Source: Novisyntrophococcus fermenticellae
GTDB taxonomy: Bacteria; Bacillota; Clostridia; Lachnospirales; Lachnospiraceae
DNA length: 64,000 nt
NCBI RefSeq assembly: GCF_018866245.1
Contig: NZ_CP076458.1
Location: 2,418,001 to 2,482,000 of the forward strand
Direction of reading: 5' to 3'
Shown here: in pieces, positions 16,363 to 27,135 of the stretch
Layout: each line of letters opens with the position of its first letter
Numbering within the stretch: position 1 is the stretch's first letter
The notes under the pieces: model-generated
Databases searched by the model: none
The model's input: only the letters and a program-made list of their open reading frames with translations
What the model was told of the DNA's origin: nothing
Made by a program: the position numbers and the translations under genes

Positions 16363-18990
16363 TTATTTTCCTGAATTTTTAATAGCTGCCTGTGCCGCTG
16401 CCAATTTTGCAATCGGTACACGGAACGGTGAGCAGGATACATAGTTCAATCCTATATTATGGCAGAATTCAACGGTAGACGGATCTCCGCCGTGCTCTCC
16501 GCAGATGCCCAGTTTCAGGCCCGGTTTTGTGGTACGTCCCTTCTCTGCTGCCATCTTAACAAGCTGTCCCACACCTGCCTGGTCAAGTCTTGCAAATGGA
16601 TCTGATTCATAGATTTTCTCTTTGTAGTATGAATCCAGGAATTTACCTGCATCATCACGGGAGAATCCGAATGTCATCTGTGTCAGATCGTTGGTTCCGA
16701 AGGAGAAGAAGTCTGCTTCTTCTGCTATCTCGTCAGCCATCAGGCAAGCTCTTGGAATCTCCATCATAGTACCGATATGATACTCAATGTCAGAACCTTT
16801 CTCAGCCTTAACAGCTTCCGCAGTCTCAACAACCACATTCTTTACAAACTGTAATTCTTTTTTCTCGCCAACCAGAGGAATCATGATTTCAGGAATAATA
16901 GCAAAGCCCTTTTCACTCTTCACTTCGATTGCTGCTTCCATTACAGCTCTTGTCTGCATCTTGGCAATTTCCGGATAGGTTACTGCAAGACGGCAGCCTC
17001 TGTGTCCCATCATCGGGTTGAACTCATGTAAGCTGTCGCAGGTAGCCTTTACCTCTTCAACTGTCAGGTTCATGTCTTTTGCAAGCGCAGCAATGTCGGA
17101 TTCCTGCGTCGGGATAAATTCATGAAGCGGAGGATCTAAGAAACGGATGGTGACTGGCTTACCCTCCATAACCTCATACAGTGCTTTGAAATCACCTTTC
17201 TGGAAGGGAATCAAATCTGCCAGAGCTGCTTCTCTTGCTTCTACCGTATTGGAGAGGATCATCTTTCTGATTTTCTCAATTCTGTCGCTTTCGAAGAACA
17301 TATGCTCTGTACGGCAAAGTCCGATACCTTCGGCTCCCAGATTTACAGCATTTTTAGCATCTGCCGGTGTATCGGCATTGGTTCTTACCTGTAATTTTCT
17401 GAACTCATCAGCCCACGCCATGATTCTTCCGAAGTTTCCGCCTACAGAAGCTTCAACAGTTTTAATATCTCCCAGGTAAATATTACCTGTTGAACCGTCC
17501 AGGGAGATGTAATCACCTTCTACGATGTGCTCTCCGGCTAATTCAAAATATTTTGCTTCTTCATCAATTTTAATTTCTCCACAACCAGATACACAGCAGG
17601 TACCCATTCCACGTGCAACTACGGCTGCGTGGGAAGTCATGCCACCGCGAACGGTTAAGATACCTTCGGCTGCATGCATGCCTTCGATGTCTTCCGGAGA
17701 GGTTTCAAGACGAACGAGAACAACTCTCTCACCTTTTTCTGCTGCTGCCTTGGCATCTTCAGCTGTAAAGTAAACTTTACCCGCTGCAGCACCAGGAGAA
17801 GCCGGAAGTGCGGATCCCAGTACTCTGCCTGCCTTTAAAGCTGCAGGATCAAAGGTAGGATGCAGTAACTGATCCAGAGACTTCGCTTCGATTCTGCTTA
17901 CTGCTGTTTCCGGAGTAATCTTTCCTTCATCCACCAGGTCGCAGGCAATATTTAGAGCCGCCTGAGCAGTCCTCTTACCACTTCTGGTCTGCAGGAAGTA
18001 TAATTTACCTTCCTGAATCGTAAATTCCATATCCTGCATATCCGCATAATGGTCTTCCAGTTTCTTGGAGATTTCCATGAACTCCTTATAGCATTCCGGA
18101 AGATCTTCTGCCAATTTGGTGATTGGCTGAGGTGTTCTGATACCGGCAACAACGTCCTCGCCCTGCGCATTGATCAGGTATTCACCGAATACGCCATTCT
18201 CTCCTGTTGCAGGGTTACGTGTGAAAGCAACACCTGTACCGGATGTATTGCCCATGTTACCAAATACCATGGCCTGAACGTTAACGGCAGTTCCCCAGTC
18301 GCCAGGGATATCGTTCATTCTTCTGTATACGATTGCACGTGGGTTATCCCAGGAACGGAATACGGCTGTAACAGCGCCCATCAGCTGCTCTTTTGCATCC
18401 TGAGGGAAGTCCTGTCCTAACTCTTTTTTGTATAACTCTTTGTATTTTGCAATTACTTCTTTTAAGTCATCAGCTGTTAATTCCGTATCTAACTTATAGC
18501 CTTTTGCTTCTTTCACTGATTCCAGAATAGCATCAAACTTTGTTTTACTTACTTCCATAACAACATCTGAATACATCTGGATGAATCTTCTGTAAGAATC
18601 ATATGCAAATCTCGGATTTCCGGTTTTCTGTGCAAATCCTTCTACAGCTACGTCATTTAATCCCAGGTTCAGGATTGTGTCCATCATGCCCGGCATAGAT
18701 GCTCTGGCTCCGGAACGAACAGATACAAGCAGGGGATCTGTATTGTCTCCAAATTTTTTACCCTGCATATTCTCTAATTCAACTAAGGCAGCAAAAATCT
18801 GATCCTTGATTTCGTCAGTAATCTTTTTACCACTGTTATAATAATCGGTACAAGCCTCTGTTGTAACAGTAAAGCCCTGAGGGATTGGCAGTCCTAAATT
18901 GGTCATCTCTGCCAAGTTAGCACCTTTACCACCAAGAAGGTTCCTCATACCTGCATCGCCTTCTTTAAATAAGTAAACCCATTTTGCCAT
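16363..18990 (-). CDS. ppdK: pyruvate, phosphate dikinase
   Basis: Interconverts PEP + AMP + PPi with pyruvate + ATP + Pi. 875 residues, the normal length. Order: N-terminal ATP-grasp domain (GGKGANLAEMTNLGLPIP; GVAFTRNPATGENG), the swivelling phosphohistidine domain with GGMTSHAAVVARGMGTCCVSG, and the C-terminal PEP-binding TIM barrel (GAEGIGLCRTEHMFF, MMGHRGCRLAV, GICGEHGGDP). AGGAGG lies upstream of the ATG. With the PPi-dependent phosphofructokinase next door it suggests a PPi-linked glycolysis. Own promoter and terminator. Confidence 0.97.
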   Translation of the reverse strand: MAKWVYLFKEGDAGMRNLLGGKGANLAEMTNLGLPIPQGFTVTTEACTDYYNSGKKITDEIKDQIFAALVELENMQGKKFGDNTDPLLVSVRSGARASMPGMMDTILNLGLNDVAVEGFAQKTGNPRFAYDSYRRFIQMYSDVVMEVSKTKFDAILESVKEAKGYKLDTELTADDLKEVIAKYKELYKKELGQDFPQDAKEQLMGAVTAVFRSWDNPRAIVYRRMNDIPGDWGTAVNVQAMVFGNMGNTSGTGVAFTRNPATGENGVFGEYLINAQGEDVVAGIRTPQPITKLAEDLPECYKEFMEISKKLEDHYADMQDMEFTIQEGKLYFLQTRSGKRTAQAALNIACDLVDEGKITPETAVSRIEAKSLDQLLHPTFDPAALKAGRVLGSALPASPGAAAGKVYFTAEDAKAAAEKGERVVLVRLETSPEDIEGMHAAEGILTVRGGMTSHAAVVARGMGTCCVSGCGEIKIDEEAKYFELAGEHIVEGDYISLDGSTGNIYLGDIKTVEASVGGNFGRIMAWADEFRKLQVRTNADTPADAKNAVNLGAEGIGLCRTEHMFFESDRIEKIRKMILSNTVEAREAALADLIPFQKGDFKALYEVMEGKPVTIRFLDPPLHEFIPTQESDIAALAKDMNLTVEEVKATCDSLHEFNPMMGHRGCRLAVTYPEIAKMQTRAVMEAAIEVKSEKGFAIIPEIMIPLVGEKKELQFVKNVVVETAEAVKAEKGSDIEYHIGTMMEIPRACLMADEIAEEADFFSFGTNDLTQMTFGFSRDDAGKFLDSYYKEKIYESDPFARLDQAGVGQLVKMAAEKGRTTKPGLKLGICGEHGGDPSTVEFCHNIGLNYVSCSPFRVPIAKLAAAQAAIKNSGK

Positions 18991-19106
18991 AGTTACTCTT
19001 TCCTCCTAAAATGTAATTTAAAATTCTATAGTAAAGTATTTCCAGTTTTTTCCTGGATATACCTCTATATATATTTACAGGTACGCCTGACAAGACGCAC
19101 ATATTT

Positions 19107-19134
19107 ATTGTAACATAACATCCTGCATAGTCAA
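19107..19134 (-). promoter_or_regulatory. ppdK promoter
   Basis: Minus strand: -35 TTGACT (19129-19134), 16-bp spacer, -10 TACAAT (19107-19112). Confidence 0.65.
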
Positions 19135-19169
19135 GTATTTTTACGTCGCATTAAGTCCAAAAAAGTCAG

Positions 19170-19231
19170 AAAAAATACAGTTCAGCCACATTACTTCCGG
19201 CCTGATAGCCGTAGTAATATGGCTGAACTGT
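19170..19231 (-). terminator. terminator of the phosphofructokinase gene
   Basis: A 19-bp stem (19177-19195 with 19213-19231; core TTCAGCCA), a short internal GC-rich loop, and TTTTTT following on the minus strand. It begins 14 bp after the stop codon. Confidence 0.9.
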
Positions 19232-19245
19232 AATAAAGCTTATTT

Positions 19246-20499
19246 TTATTTTCTCTTTTGTCTTTTATTTAATACAAGGTGCCTCGGCAGTCCATTGACC
19301 ATAATTGGCTGATAATCTCCCTGGATCAGCGGCTTTACATAGTCCACAAAATCTTTGGTCACATAATCGCCCTCCCGGTTCATCCAGTCTCTTGGAACCA
19401 CCTTCTCCTCATTTGCGATTCGGTGGACATCATAGATTCCTGCCGAACTCATATAAGGGTCATCTGAAACACGGTCAATTACCACCATCTTACCGGTATC
19501 TCCTTCATCTGCAGCCTTTACTGCAGCACCGCCTACCATGAATGCTTCATCAATATCCACCCTGGATGCCATGTGGGATGCGCTTCGCTGCAAAGTAGAG
19601 AATTCCACACTTCTGGCTTTGCATCCAATCTCAGCGGAAAAGTAGCCGGCCAGGTAAGCAGCCGTGCCCTGAAGCTGTCTGTGCCCAAAGGCATCCACAT
19701 AGTCTGCACCTCCTGACAGTTCACACACATAGCGTCCGTCTGCCAGCTTCAGGCCTTCTGAAACTGCTATTACGATAGAGTCTTTCTTCTTCAGAAGAGC
19801 ACGAACCTTCTTCAGGCATTTTTCCAGATCAAAGGGCAGCTCGGGAAGATAAATGAAATCAGGGCCCTCGCATTCCTCAGTCTTTGCCAGAGCGGTTGCA
19901 CCTGTGAGCCATCCCGCATTTCTTCCCATCACCTCTATGACGGTAATCATTGGTTTGCAATAAGTAAGTCCCAGTGCATCCCGGATAATTTCTTTCGTAG
20001 AAGCACCGATGTATTTTGCCGCGCTGCCAAATCCCGGTGTATGGTCTGTCAATGCAAGGTCGTTATCAATGGTCTTTGGTACGCCCAGAAACTTCTGAGG
20101 CTGACCTGTAAGTATTCCATAATCGGAGAGTTTTTTTATCGTATCCATGGAATCGTTGCCGCCTATATAGATAAATGAATCTATGTCCAGACGATTCAGT
20201 ATCTCAAATACCTTCTCAAAGATTTCCCTGTTCTCATGGATTTCCGGCAGCTTAAAGCGACAGGAACCTAAGAATGCAGAGGGTGTTCTCTTCAAAAGCT
20301 CGATATCCAGATCACTGTGTATCTGCGTGGACAAATCCACGTACTGCTCGTCCAGAAGGCCCTGAATACCATGGAGCATTCCATACACCTTATGAAAGCC
20401 TCTCTCAATGGCGTTGCTATAGACTCCTGCAAGTGAAGAATTGATAACCGATGTAGGGCCCCCGGATTGCCCTACGATGATATTGCGTTTTTTCGTCAT
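19246..20499 (-). CDS. pfp: diphosphate-dependent 6-phosphofructokinase
   Basis: Phosphorylates fructose-6-phosphate with PPi instead of ATP. 417 residues. Motifs: GQSGGPTSVINSSLAG at the N-terminus, GGNDSM (Asp replaces the Gly of ATP-type GGDGS), PKTIDNDL (Lys typical of PPi enzymes), and MGRNAGWLTG. The start is the ATG at 20499 with AGGAGG upstream; the frame continues 12 codons further without support. It is the neighbour of ppdK in the same direction but has its own promoter and terminator, so they are separate transcripts. Confidence 0.93.
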   Translation of the reverse strand: MTKKRNIIVGQSGGPTSVINSSLAGVYSNAIERGFHKVYGMLHGIQGLLDEQYVDLSTQIHSDLDIELLKRTPSAFLGSCRFKLPEIHENREIFEKVFEILNRLDIDSFIYIGGNDSMDTIKKLSDYGILTGQPQKFLGVPKTIDNDLALTDHTPGFGSAAKYIGASTKEIIRDALGLTYCKPMITVIEVMGRNAGWLTGATALAKTEECEGPDFIYLPELPFDLEKCLKKVRALLKKKDSIVIAVSEGLKLADGRYVCELSGGADYVDAFGHRQLQGTAAYLAGYFSAEIGCKARSVEFSTLQRSASHMASRVDIDEAFMVGGAAVKAADEGDTGKMVVIDRVSDDPYMSSAGIYDVHRIANEEKVVPRDWMNREGDYVTKDFVDYVKPLIQGDYQPIMVNGLPRHLVLNKRQKRK

Positions 20500-20546
20500 G
20501 CTCTTTCCTCCTGTAACATTGATAGTTTTGCACAATCATTATAGGC

Positions 20547-20576
20547 ATTATAACCATGAAACCCACATTTTTACAA
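20547..20576 (-). promoter_or_regulatory. pfp promoter
   Basis: Minus strand: -35 TTGTAA (20571-20576), 18-bp spacer, -10 TATAAT (20547-20552). Confidence 0.65.
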
Positions 20577-20646
20577 GAGATTTTTGCATAAAATTTAAAA
20601 TTATGTTACTATTCAGCCATAAATCTGCATCTGATTGACGCAGTCC

Positions 20647-21414
20647 TTATGGATTCATCTTAAATTCAGCATCTGCAGGATACCCTCCTGCTGCTTTTTG
20701 CATGGCACGCTGAATACTGTCTCTGGAAGTTCCCCAGTCAGCACCTTTATTCCTGTAGTCATTCTTATCCACAAACCAGTTTACTTCTTCCTCCAGACGC
20801 TCCAAATTTTCGCGCATCAACTGGAACAATTGTGGATAAAATTCTGACTTTTGCTTATCGTTCAGCTTTTTCTCCCCTACCTCTATAAGATCACGAAAAT
20901 GCGGCAGACAAAAACCTTTACTGTTCTCAAATAACTTCTTAAATTCCGGATTTTTCTTATACATATCAAAAAAGGTGTCAAGATATCTCTGGTAATTGCT
21001 TTTAAAGTGATCACAGACATAGCAGGAGTTTTCTCTCTCATCCAGCCAGCTGCCAATCGGTGTATCGGCCGCATCCTGAGCCGGATTCGCTTTCTTCAGT
21101 CTGGACGTCAGAGTAGATTTTCCGGGTTTGAATGCATCCATTTGCTTTTTCAGCTCCTGATTCATTTTTTTGAGATGGGTGCTTAAGATAAGGGCGCTTC
21201 CAAGCCGGTTCCCGTAATCATACATCATCTTATAATGATGCCGGCAAAATCCGGACTCGTCGGTTTTCATTCTGATGTCATCTTCCATATAGGCAGAACC
21301 AAGGATAAAAGATATTGCATGCTGCTCCGCTTCCCGTTCCAGAAAGCAAAAAGGGCATTCATCCTCTGCCTGAAAAGCATCCATCAGAGGGATTGTTGCT
21401 ACGGTTTCCTTCAT
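20647..21414 (-). CDS. DUF6062 family protein (cysteine-rich, soluble)
   Basis: 255 residues. Four Cys/His clusters are visible: CPFC (near 23), FCRHHYK, CYVCDHF and FCLPHFRD, a pattern that suggests bound zinc or an iron-sulfur site. The family is widespread in Clostridia and has no proven role; members are sometimes labelled as ABC transporter proteins without support. The start was moved to the ATG at 21414 (MKETVATIPL), with GGATGGAG upstream. No signal peptide or TM segment. It lies downstream of uppP, but a hairpin separates the two. Confidence 0.75.
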   Translation of the reverse strand: MKETVATIPLMDAFQAEDECPFCFLEREAEQHAISFILGSAYMEDDIRMKTDESGFCRHHYKMMYDYGNRLGSALILSTHLKKMNQELKKQMDAFKPGKSTLTSRLKKANPAQDAADTPIGSWLDERENSCYVCDHFKSNYQRYLDTFFDMYKKNPEFKKLFENSKGFCLPHFRDLIEVGEKKLNDKQKSEFYPQLFQLMRENLERLEEEVNWFVDKNDYRNKGADWGTSRDSIQRAMQKAAGGYPADAEFKMNP

Positions 21415-21437
21415 ATGTTTTCTCCATCCTGTTGAAA

Positions 21438-21458
21438 CAGCCCACATTCTGTGGGCTG
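21438..21458 (-). terminator. probable terminator after uppP
   Basis: CAGCCCACA/TGTGGGCTG, 9-bp stem with a 3-nt loop, followed by TTTC on the minus strand. Short U-tract, so strength is uncertain. Confidence 0.6.
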
Positions 21459-21468
21459 TGTATGTCTT

Positions 21469-22377
21469 CTATGCTGCTGTAAATCCTTTGATTCCAAAAT
21501 AGAGCAGAACCAGAATGCCCAATGCAATCCGGTACCAGCCAAATACTTTGAAATCATGTTTCTTTATGTATCCCATCAGGAATTTAATCGACAGAATGGA
21601 TACGGCAAAGGCTGATACCATGCCTATAATCAGCACGGAAGCTTCCGTTCCGGTAAAAGAAAATCCGAACTTCAGCAATTTAATGAGGCTGGCTCCAAAC
21701 ATTACCGGAATCGCCAGGAAGAATGTAAATTCTGCAGCCACTTCCCTTGTGGCTCCAAGCAAAATACCACCTATGATTGTGGCCCCTGAACGGGAAGTTC
21801 CCGGAATCAGAGAAAATACCTGAAAGACACCTATGAGCAATGCATCCTGGAAGGTAATATCCTTTAATCGCCGGATACTAGGCTTTCTTGTCTTGTTATA
21901 ATTTTCTATCACAATGAACAGAACACCGTATATAATCAGCATCAGAGATACTACGAAATAATTATGGAGATGTTCCTCCATCCAGTCATCCAGCGGCAGT
22001 CCGATTACCATGGCCGGAAGACAGGCCACCACAATTTTCAGCCATAAAATGATTTTGTCCATATAAAAGTAGTTCGTCATAAAATTCTGGCACCAGGCCA
22101 GAGCCTTATTGTCACTTGGACTGGCAAATACCGGTTTGTCCGGAGCATATTTTCTGGTGTGAAACGGCCAGAGCTTTTCTATATAGAGTGCCACGACAGC
22201 CAGAATCGCACCCAACTGTATCACCACGTTGAACATCTCCATAAACGCCGGACTCTGTTGTAATTTAATGAACTCGTTTACAAGAATCAGGTGCCCGGTG
22301 CTACTTATAGGCAGCCACTCTGTAATTCCTTCTACAATTCCAAGAAGCAGCACTTTTAACCATTCAATCAGATTCAT
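21469..22377 (-). CDS. uppP: undecaprenyl-diphosphate phosphatase
   Basis: Integral membrane enzyme that recycles the C55-PP carrier to C55-P, the lipid used for peptidoglycan and the surface polysaccharide made by the 34-61 kb locus. 302 residues, about eight TM segments. Both BacA/UppP signatures are seen: [18 protein letters not shown] near the N-terminus and [17 protein letters not shown] in the second half. A charged insertion near residues 75-90 ([17 protein letters not shown]) is common in Clostridial members. AAAGGGG precedes the ATG. High confidence. Confidence 0.96.
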   Translation of the reverse strand: MNLIEWLKVLLLGIVEGITEWLPISSTGHLILVNEFIKLQQSPAFMEMFNVVIQLGAILAVVALYIEKLWPFHTRKYAPDKPVFASPSDNKALAWCQNFMTNYFYMDKIILWLKIVVACLPAMVIGLPLDDWMEEHLHNYFVVSLMLIIYGVLFIVIENYNKTRKPSIRRLKDITFQDALLIGVFQVFSLIPGTSRSGATIIGGILLGATREVAAEFTFFLAIPVMFGASLIKLLKFGFSFTGTEASVLIIGMVSAFAVSILSIKFLMGYIKKHDFKVFGWYRIALGILVLLYFGIKGFTAA

Positions 22378-22407
22378 GTTTAACCCCTTTCTTTTTTAAT
22401 CTTTTCT

Positions 22408-22436
22408 ATTATATAATAAAGTAAGGGATTTGAAAA
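22408..22436 (-). promoter_or_regulatory. uppP promoter
   Basis: Minus strand: -35 TTTTCA (22431-22436), 17-bp spacer, -10 TATAAT (22408-22413), just beyond the carB stop codon. Confidence 0.6.
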
Positions 22437-22454
22437 CCGATTTTTAAAATATGT

Positions 22455-25400
22455 TCAGACAGCAGCAATATCTATCAAATTCAGCTTTTTGGAATCCGTG
22501 TTTTCAAGACTGGTTACAAGCGCTCTTGCCGTATCCAGAGAAGTCAGTACATTTACACCTGTCTCTATGGCATTTCTACGGATAATAAATCCATCCTTCG
22601 CATGTTCCACACCCTGTTCCGGCGTATCAATTACCAGGTCGATTTTATGTCCCAGAATCAGATCCATAAGATTCGGCGCGGGCTGCTCCAGTTTATTGGT
22701 CCGTATCGCCTTTACCCCATGCTCCTGCAGGACCTTTGCGGTGTTTCTGGTTGCATATATCCGGTATCCCAGAGCTTCGAAGCGTCTTGCAATCGGCACC
22801 AGTTCCTCTTTATCCGCATCCTTTACGGTCATGATCATATTTTTATGCTTCGGCAAATTAACGCCTGCCCCCAGAAATGCCTTGTAAAGTGCCTCATTGA
22901 AGCTTTCTGAAATCCCCAGGCATTCGCCCGTGGATTTCATCTCCGGTCCCAGACTGATATCTGCTCCGCGTATTTTTTCGAAAGAAAATACCGGCATTTT
23001 AATTGCGAAATACTTTGCTTCAGGCTGCAGACCCGGCTTATAACCCAGCTCTCTGATCTTTTGCCCCAGGATTACCCGCGTCGCAAGAGGAACGATCGGA
23101 ATACCGGTTACTTTACTGATATAAGGAACGGTACGGGAAGAACGTGGGTTCACCTCAATCACATACACCTCCTCACCGCATACAATAAACTGGATGTTAA
23201 TCATACCAATTACATGTAAGGAACGTGCCAGCCGCCTGGTATATTCTACGATTGTGTCCTTGCTGCTTTGACTGATGCTCTGGGACGGATACACGGATAT
23301 ACTATCTCCGGAATGAATACCGGCACGCTCTATATGCTCCATAATGCCCGGTATCAGGATATCTTCTCCATCACATACAGCGTCCACTTCGATTTCTTTT
23401 CCCTGCATATATTTATCCACAAGTATGGGATGTTCCTGAGCGATCCGATTAATTACTCCGATATATTCCTCCACATCTTCATCACCTATGGCTATCTGCA
23501 TCCCCTGCCCCCCAAGTACATAGGACGGACGGACTAATACCGGGTAGCCCAATTCGTTGGCCGCCCGCCTGGCTTCTTCGGCAGTAAATACGGTCTTCCC
23601 CGCAGGTCTTGGAATCTGACATTCCTCCAAAACTTTGTCAAACAGTTCCCGGTCCTCAGCCGCATCCACATCCTCAGCCGAGGTACCCAGAATCTTCACT
23701 CCCATCTTAATCAGGGCTTCTGTCAGTTTAATTGCAGTCTGACCTCCAAACTGCACTACCGCTCCGTCTGGCTTTTCAATGTTAACCACATTCTCTACGT
23801 CCTCCGGTGTCAGCGGCTCAAAATAGAGCTTGTCGGCAATGTCAAAATCTGTACTGACAGTCTCCGGATTATTGTTGATAATGATTGTCTCAAAACCCTC
23901 TCTGGCAAAGGCCCAGGTGCAATGAACCGAGCAGAAATCAAACTCAATACCCTGACCAATCCGAATCGGGCCAGAGCCTAATACAAGAACTTTTTTTCTG
24001 CCTTCATTGTGTACGGCTTCATTCTCCCCCCCATATACAGAGTAATAATAAGGGGTTGATGCAGCGAATTCGGCGGCACAGGTATCCACCATCTTATAAG
24101 CTGCATGGATTCCATACCTGATACGTAGTGCTTTTACTTCTTCCTCTTTTCTGCCGCTCAATGTTCCGATTACATGATCCGGAAATTCCAGGCGCTTTGC
24201 TTCTCGGAGTAAATCCTCATCCAGATCCAGGGTTCTCAAATCCTGTTCCATCTCCACAAGGATGGCTATCTTGTCAATAAACCAGATATCAATCTTTGTA
24301 ATCTCATGAATTTCTTCATATGAAAGTTTTCTTCTTAAGGCCTCTGCAATCCTCCAGATACGCATATCATCCACAATCTGCAGCTCTTCCGTCAGTTCCT
24401 CCACGGTCAATCCTGTAAAATCGTAGGACATCAGAGAATCCACATGCTGTTCCAGGGAACGGATGGCTTTCATCAAAGCCCCTTCAAAGTTGTTGCATAT
24501 GCTCATGACTTCACCGGTAGCTTTCATCTGTGTGGTCAGGGTTCTCTTTGCGCTGATGAACTTATCGAACGGAAGTCTTGGTATCTTAACAACGCAGTAG
24601 TCCAGTGCAGGCTCAAAGCTTGCATAGGTTTTTCCTGTAATCGCATTCGGAATCTCATCCAGCGTATAACCCAATGCGATTTTTGCCGCCACCTTCGCAA
24701 TCGGGTACCCGGTGGCTTTTGAAGCCAGCGCCGAAGAACGGCTGACACGGGGATTTACTTCAATTACACAATATTCGAAGCTGTCCGGATTCAAAGCATA
24801 CTGTACGTTACATCCACCTGTAATCTCTAGCTCGTTGATGATATTCAGTGCCGAACTACGCAGCATCTGATACTCTTTGTCGCCCAAAGTCTGACTCGGT
24901 GCTACAACAATGCTATCCCCGGTATGGACACCTACGGGATCAATATTTTCCATATTACATACCGTGATGCAGTTCCCTGCTCCATCCCGCATCACCTCAT
25001 ATTCAATTTCCTTCCATCCCGCGATACACCGTTCAACCAGAACTTCACCCACACGGGAAAGGCGCAGTCCGTTGGAAAGGATTTCTATTAGTTCTTCTTC
25101 ATTTTGTGCGATGCCTCCCCCACTTCCCCCCAGTGTATAGGCAGGACGTAAGACCACGGGATATCCTATTTCTCCGGCAAATCCAACCCCCGACTGTACA
25201 TCGTGCACAACCCGTGATGCCGCCACAGGTTCTCCGATTTTTTCCATGGTATCTTTAAATTCCTGACGGTCCTCTGCCTTCTTGATGGTTTGTGATGTGG
25301 TCCCGATCAGACGGACCTTCTGTTCCTTCAGAAACCCGCTCTCATCCAACTCCATCGCCAGGTTTAATCCCGCCTGACCACCCAGAGTCGGAAGTACACT

Positions 25401-25652
25401 GTCCGGCCTTTCCTTCAGAATTAACTGCCGGGTCACGTCCACAGTGAGCGGTTCTATGTAGACGCGATCCGCAATATCCTTATCGGTCATAATCGTTGCA
25501 GGGTTAGAATTCAGTAATACCACTTCTACCCCTTCCTCCTTCAGGGAACGGCATGCCTGTGTTCCGGCATAGTCAAATTCTGCTGCCTGCCCGATGATAA
25601 TCGGGCCTGAGCCTATTACTAATACTTTCTTTATGTCTGGATTCTTCGGCAT
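22455..25652 (-). CDS. carB: carbamoyl-phosphate synthase large subunit
   Basis: Makes carbamoyl phosphate from bicarbonate, ammonia (from CarA) and two ATP, feeding arginine and pyrimidine synthesis. 1065 residues, full length. Two homologous ATP-grasp halves: [21 protein letters not shown] at the N-terminus and [20 protein letters not shown] in the middle, with [21 protein letters not shown] and [19 protein letters not shown] in the respective active sites. The C-terminal regulatory domain is present. The ATG follows the carA stop by 2 bp, and the SD (GGGAGG) lies inside the carA end. Confidence 0.98.
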   Translation of the reverse strand: MPKNPDIKKVLVIGSGPIIIGQAAEFDYAGTQACRSLKEEGVEVVLLNSNPATIMTDKDIADRVYIEPLTVDVTRQLILKERPDSVLPTLGGQAGLNLAMELDESGFLKEQKVRLIGTTSQTIKKAEDRQEFKDTMEKIGEPVAASRVVHDVQSGVGFAGEIGYPVVLRPAYTLGGSGGGIAQNEEELIEILSNGLRLSRVGEVLVERCIAGWKEIEYEVMRDGAGNCITVCNMENIDPVGVHTGDSIVVAPSQTLGDKEYQMLRSSALNIINELEITGGCNVQYALNPDSFEYCVIEVNPRVSRSSALASKATGYPIAKVAAKIALGYTLDEIPNAITGKTYASFEPALDYCVVKIPRLPFDKFISAKRTLTTQMKATGEVMSICNNFEGALMKAIRSLEQHVDSLMSYDFTGLTVEELTEELQIVDDMRIWRIAEALRRKLSYEEIHEITKIDIWFIDKIAILVEMEQDLRTLDLDEDLLREAKRLEFPDHVIGTLSGRKEEEVKALRIRYGIHAAYKMVDTCAAEFAASTPYYYSVYGGENEAVHNEGRKKVLVLGSGPIRIGQGIEFDFCSVHCTWAFAREGFETIIINNNPETVSTDFDIADKLYFEPLTPEDVENVVNIEKPDGAVVQFGGQTAIKLTEALIKMGVKILGTSAEDVDAAEDRELFDKVLEECQIPRPAGKTVFTAEEARRAANELGYPVLVRPSYVLGGQGMQIAIGDEDVEEYIGVINRIAQEHPILVDKYMQGKEIEVDAVCDGEDILIPGIMEHIERAGIHSGDSISVYPSQSISQSSKDTIVEYTRRLARSLHVIGMINIQFIVCGEEVYVIEVNPRSSRTVPYISKVTGIPIVPLATRVILGQKIRELGYKPGLQPEAKYFAIKMPVFSFEKIRGADISLGPEMKSTGECLGISESFNEALYKAFLGAGVNLPKHKNMIMTVKDADKEELVPIARRFEALGYRIYATRNTAKVLQEHGVKAIRTNKLEQPAPNLMDLILGHKIDLVIDTPEQGVEHAKDGFIIRRNAIETGVNVLTSLDTARALVTSLENTDSKKLNLIDIAAV

Positions 25653-25654
25653 GA

Positions 25655-26725
25655 TCAGTTTCCTCCCATCATCTCTATGAACTTATCAAACAGGTGTCCG
25701 GAATCCTGGGGACCCGGGCATGCTTCCGGATGAAATTGTACGGTAAAGATATTCTTGTTGACATATTTAAGCCCTTCATTTGTCCCATCATTAACATTTA
25801 TAAAAGAGGGAACAGCAATTTCAGGATCCAGATCATTGGTATCCACCACATATCCATGATTCTGAGATGAGATGTAAACACTTCCTGTGTCCAGATCTTT
25901 CACCGGATGATTTCCGCCCCTGTGTCCGTATTTCATCTTATGGGTATTCAGGCCTGCAGCCAGAGCCATCAGCTGATGTCCCAGGCAGATTGCAAATATG
26001 GGCACATCCGAATCGTACAGCGTTCTAACTTCTTTTATGATTGATTCACAGTCTTTCGGGTCCCCCGGCCCGTTGGAAAGCATAATTCCATCCGGTTTTG
26101 CAGCCAGAATTTCTTTAGCAGCGGTAAGTGCAGGATAAATTGTCACCTCACATCCCCGCCGGTTGAGCGACTGTGCAATATTTCTTTTTGCGCCGAAATC
26201 CATCAGGGCTACTTTTAATCCTTCGCCCTTTAAGGTGTATTTCTCTGAACAGGTAACCTTTTCTACTACCTTTCCTGTCGTATAAGCTTTTAACTGGGGA
26301 ATGATTTCATCAAGATTATAATTCTCCCTGGTCGTGACCATACCGTTCATCGTACCCTTTTCCCTGAGGATTCTGGTCAATGCACGCGTATCAATTCCTG
26401 CGATTCCGGGAATATCAAAACGTCTCAGAAAATTTTGAATGGTGTCCCGGCAACGGAAATTGCTGGGGATTCTCGATAGCTCTCTCACTATATAAGCATC
26501 CGGCCATGGCCTTAGTGATTCCTGATCATCATAACAGATACCGTAATTTCCAATCAGCGGATATGTCATGCAGACAGCCTGTCCTGCATAAGAGGGATCC
26601 GTTAATACTTCAAGATAACCAGTCATGGATGTGTTAAAAACTATCTCACTGATAACTTCTTTTTTCGAGCCGATACTGGTTCCTGTGAATACATGGCCAT
26701 CTTCCAGAATTAGAAATGCTTTCAT
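25655..26725 (-). CDS. carA: carbamoyl-phosphate synthase small subunit
   Basis: Glutamine amidotransferase subunit that supplies ammonia to CarB. 356 residues: N-terminal CPSase small-chain domain ([15 protein letters not shown]) and a C-terminal class I GATase domain with the nucleophile Cys in [15 protein letters not shown] and the His in [22 protein letters not shown] precedes the ATG. First gene of a carAB operon, with a consensus promoter and an ~87-nt leader containing a nine-T run. I see no PyrR-binding loop or UTP-sensing element that I can name. Confidence 0.98.
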   Translation of the reverse strand: MKAFLILEDGHVFTGTSIGSKKEVISEIVFNTSMTGYLEVLTDPSYAGQAVCMTYPLIGNYGICYDDQESLRPWPDAYIVRELSRIPSNFRCRDTIQNFLRRFDIPGIAGIDTRALTRILREKGTMNGMVTTRENYNLDEIIPQLKAYTTGKVVEKVTCSEKYTLKGEGLKVALMDFGAKRNIAQSLNRRGCEVTIYPALTAAKEILAAKPDGIMLSNGPGDPKDCESIIKEVRTLYDSDVPIFAICLGHQLMALAAGLNTHKMKYGHRGGNHPVKDLDTGSVYISSQNHGYVVDTNDLDPEIAVPSFINVNDGTNEGLKYVNKNIFTVQFHPEACPGPQDSGHLFDKFIEMMGGN

Positions 26726-26781
26726 CCTACCACCTCTTTCTTCAGTTTAAGCAACGCAAGGCAGTTTATCTGTCTCTGCGC

Positions 26782-26806
26782 AAAAAAAAAGAGAATTTGG
26801 TCTCCT
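26782..26806 (-). other. weak hairpin with nine-U run in the carA leader
   Basis: In the transcript, AGGAGA pairs with TCTCTT around a CCAAAT loop and a run of T (9 bases, 26782-26790) follows. The stem is short, so this may be a weak attenuator, a slippage site or nothing. Confidence 0.35.
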
Positions 26807-26818
26807 TAATTTTAAGAA

Positions 26819-26847
26819 AGTTTACCATAATTCCCTACCTATTTCAA
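26819..26847 (-). promoter_or_regulatory. carAB promoter
   Basis: Minus strand: -35 TTGAAA (26842-26847), 17-bp spacer, -10 TAAACT (26819-26824). The rest of the stretch between carA and tRNA-Leu (26848-26936) shows nothing else I can support. Confidence 0.65.
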
Positions 26848-26936
26848 CTCCCAAATATTATTTTGTCATTTACACATTCTGTTAGGTTTTAGATGAAACG
26901 GTGTTTCTCCTGATGACAAAATCAACATTTCTCAAA

Positions 26937-26966
26937 GAAAAAAGACCATCGAATAAACGATGATCT
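26937..26966 (-). terminator. tRNA-Leu terminator
   Basis: AGATCATCG/CGATGGTCT, 9-bp stem with a 6-nt loop, then TTTTTTC on the minus strand, just after the tRNA 3' end. Confidence 0.8.
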
Positions 26967-26972
26967 CAAGCG

Positions 26973-27056
26973 TGCAGGAAAAGGGACTTGAACCCTCACG
27001 ATATTGCTACCACAGGCACCTGAAGCCTGCGCGTCTGCCAATTCCGCCATTCCTGC
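26973..27056 (-). tRNA. tRNA-Leu (CAG)
   Basis: Minus strand: acceptor GCAGGAA/TTCCTGC, D-arm GGCGGAATTGGCAGACGC, anticodon loop TTCAGGT, a long variable arm typical of class II tRNA, and T-arm GGTTCAAGTCC. 84 nt without CCA, which is not encoded. Confidence 0.95.
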
Positions 27057-27098
27057 TTTTTATTTTCCTGCGGGATGTCTTTCGCACCCGCAAGAAAT

Positions 27099-27127
27099 AT
27101 AATACCAGAACTTACGACAAGTGTCAA
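27099..27127 (-). promoter_or_regulatory. tRNA-Leu promoter
   Basis: Minus strand: -35 TTGACA (27122-27127), exact 17-bp spacer, -10 TATTAT (27099-27104). Confidence 0.8.
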
Positions 27128-27135
27128 CAACTTTT

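Noticed and set aside
26726..26820. PyrR-binding attenuator before carA
   Set aside because: The conserved PyrR anti-antiterminator loop is not present, and the only stem is short and AT-rich.
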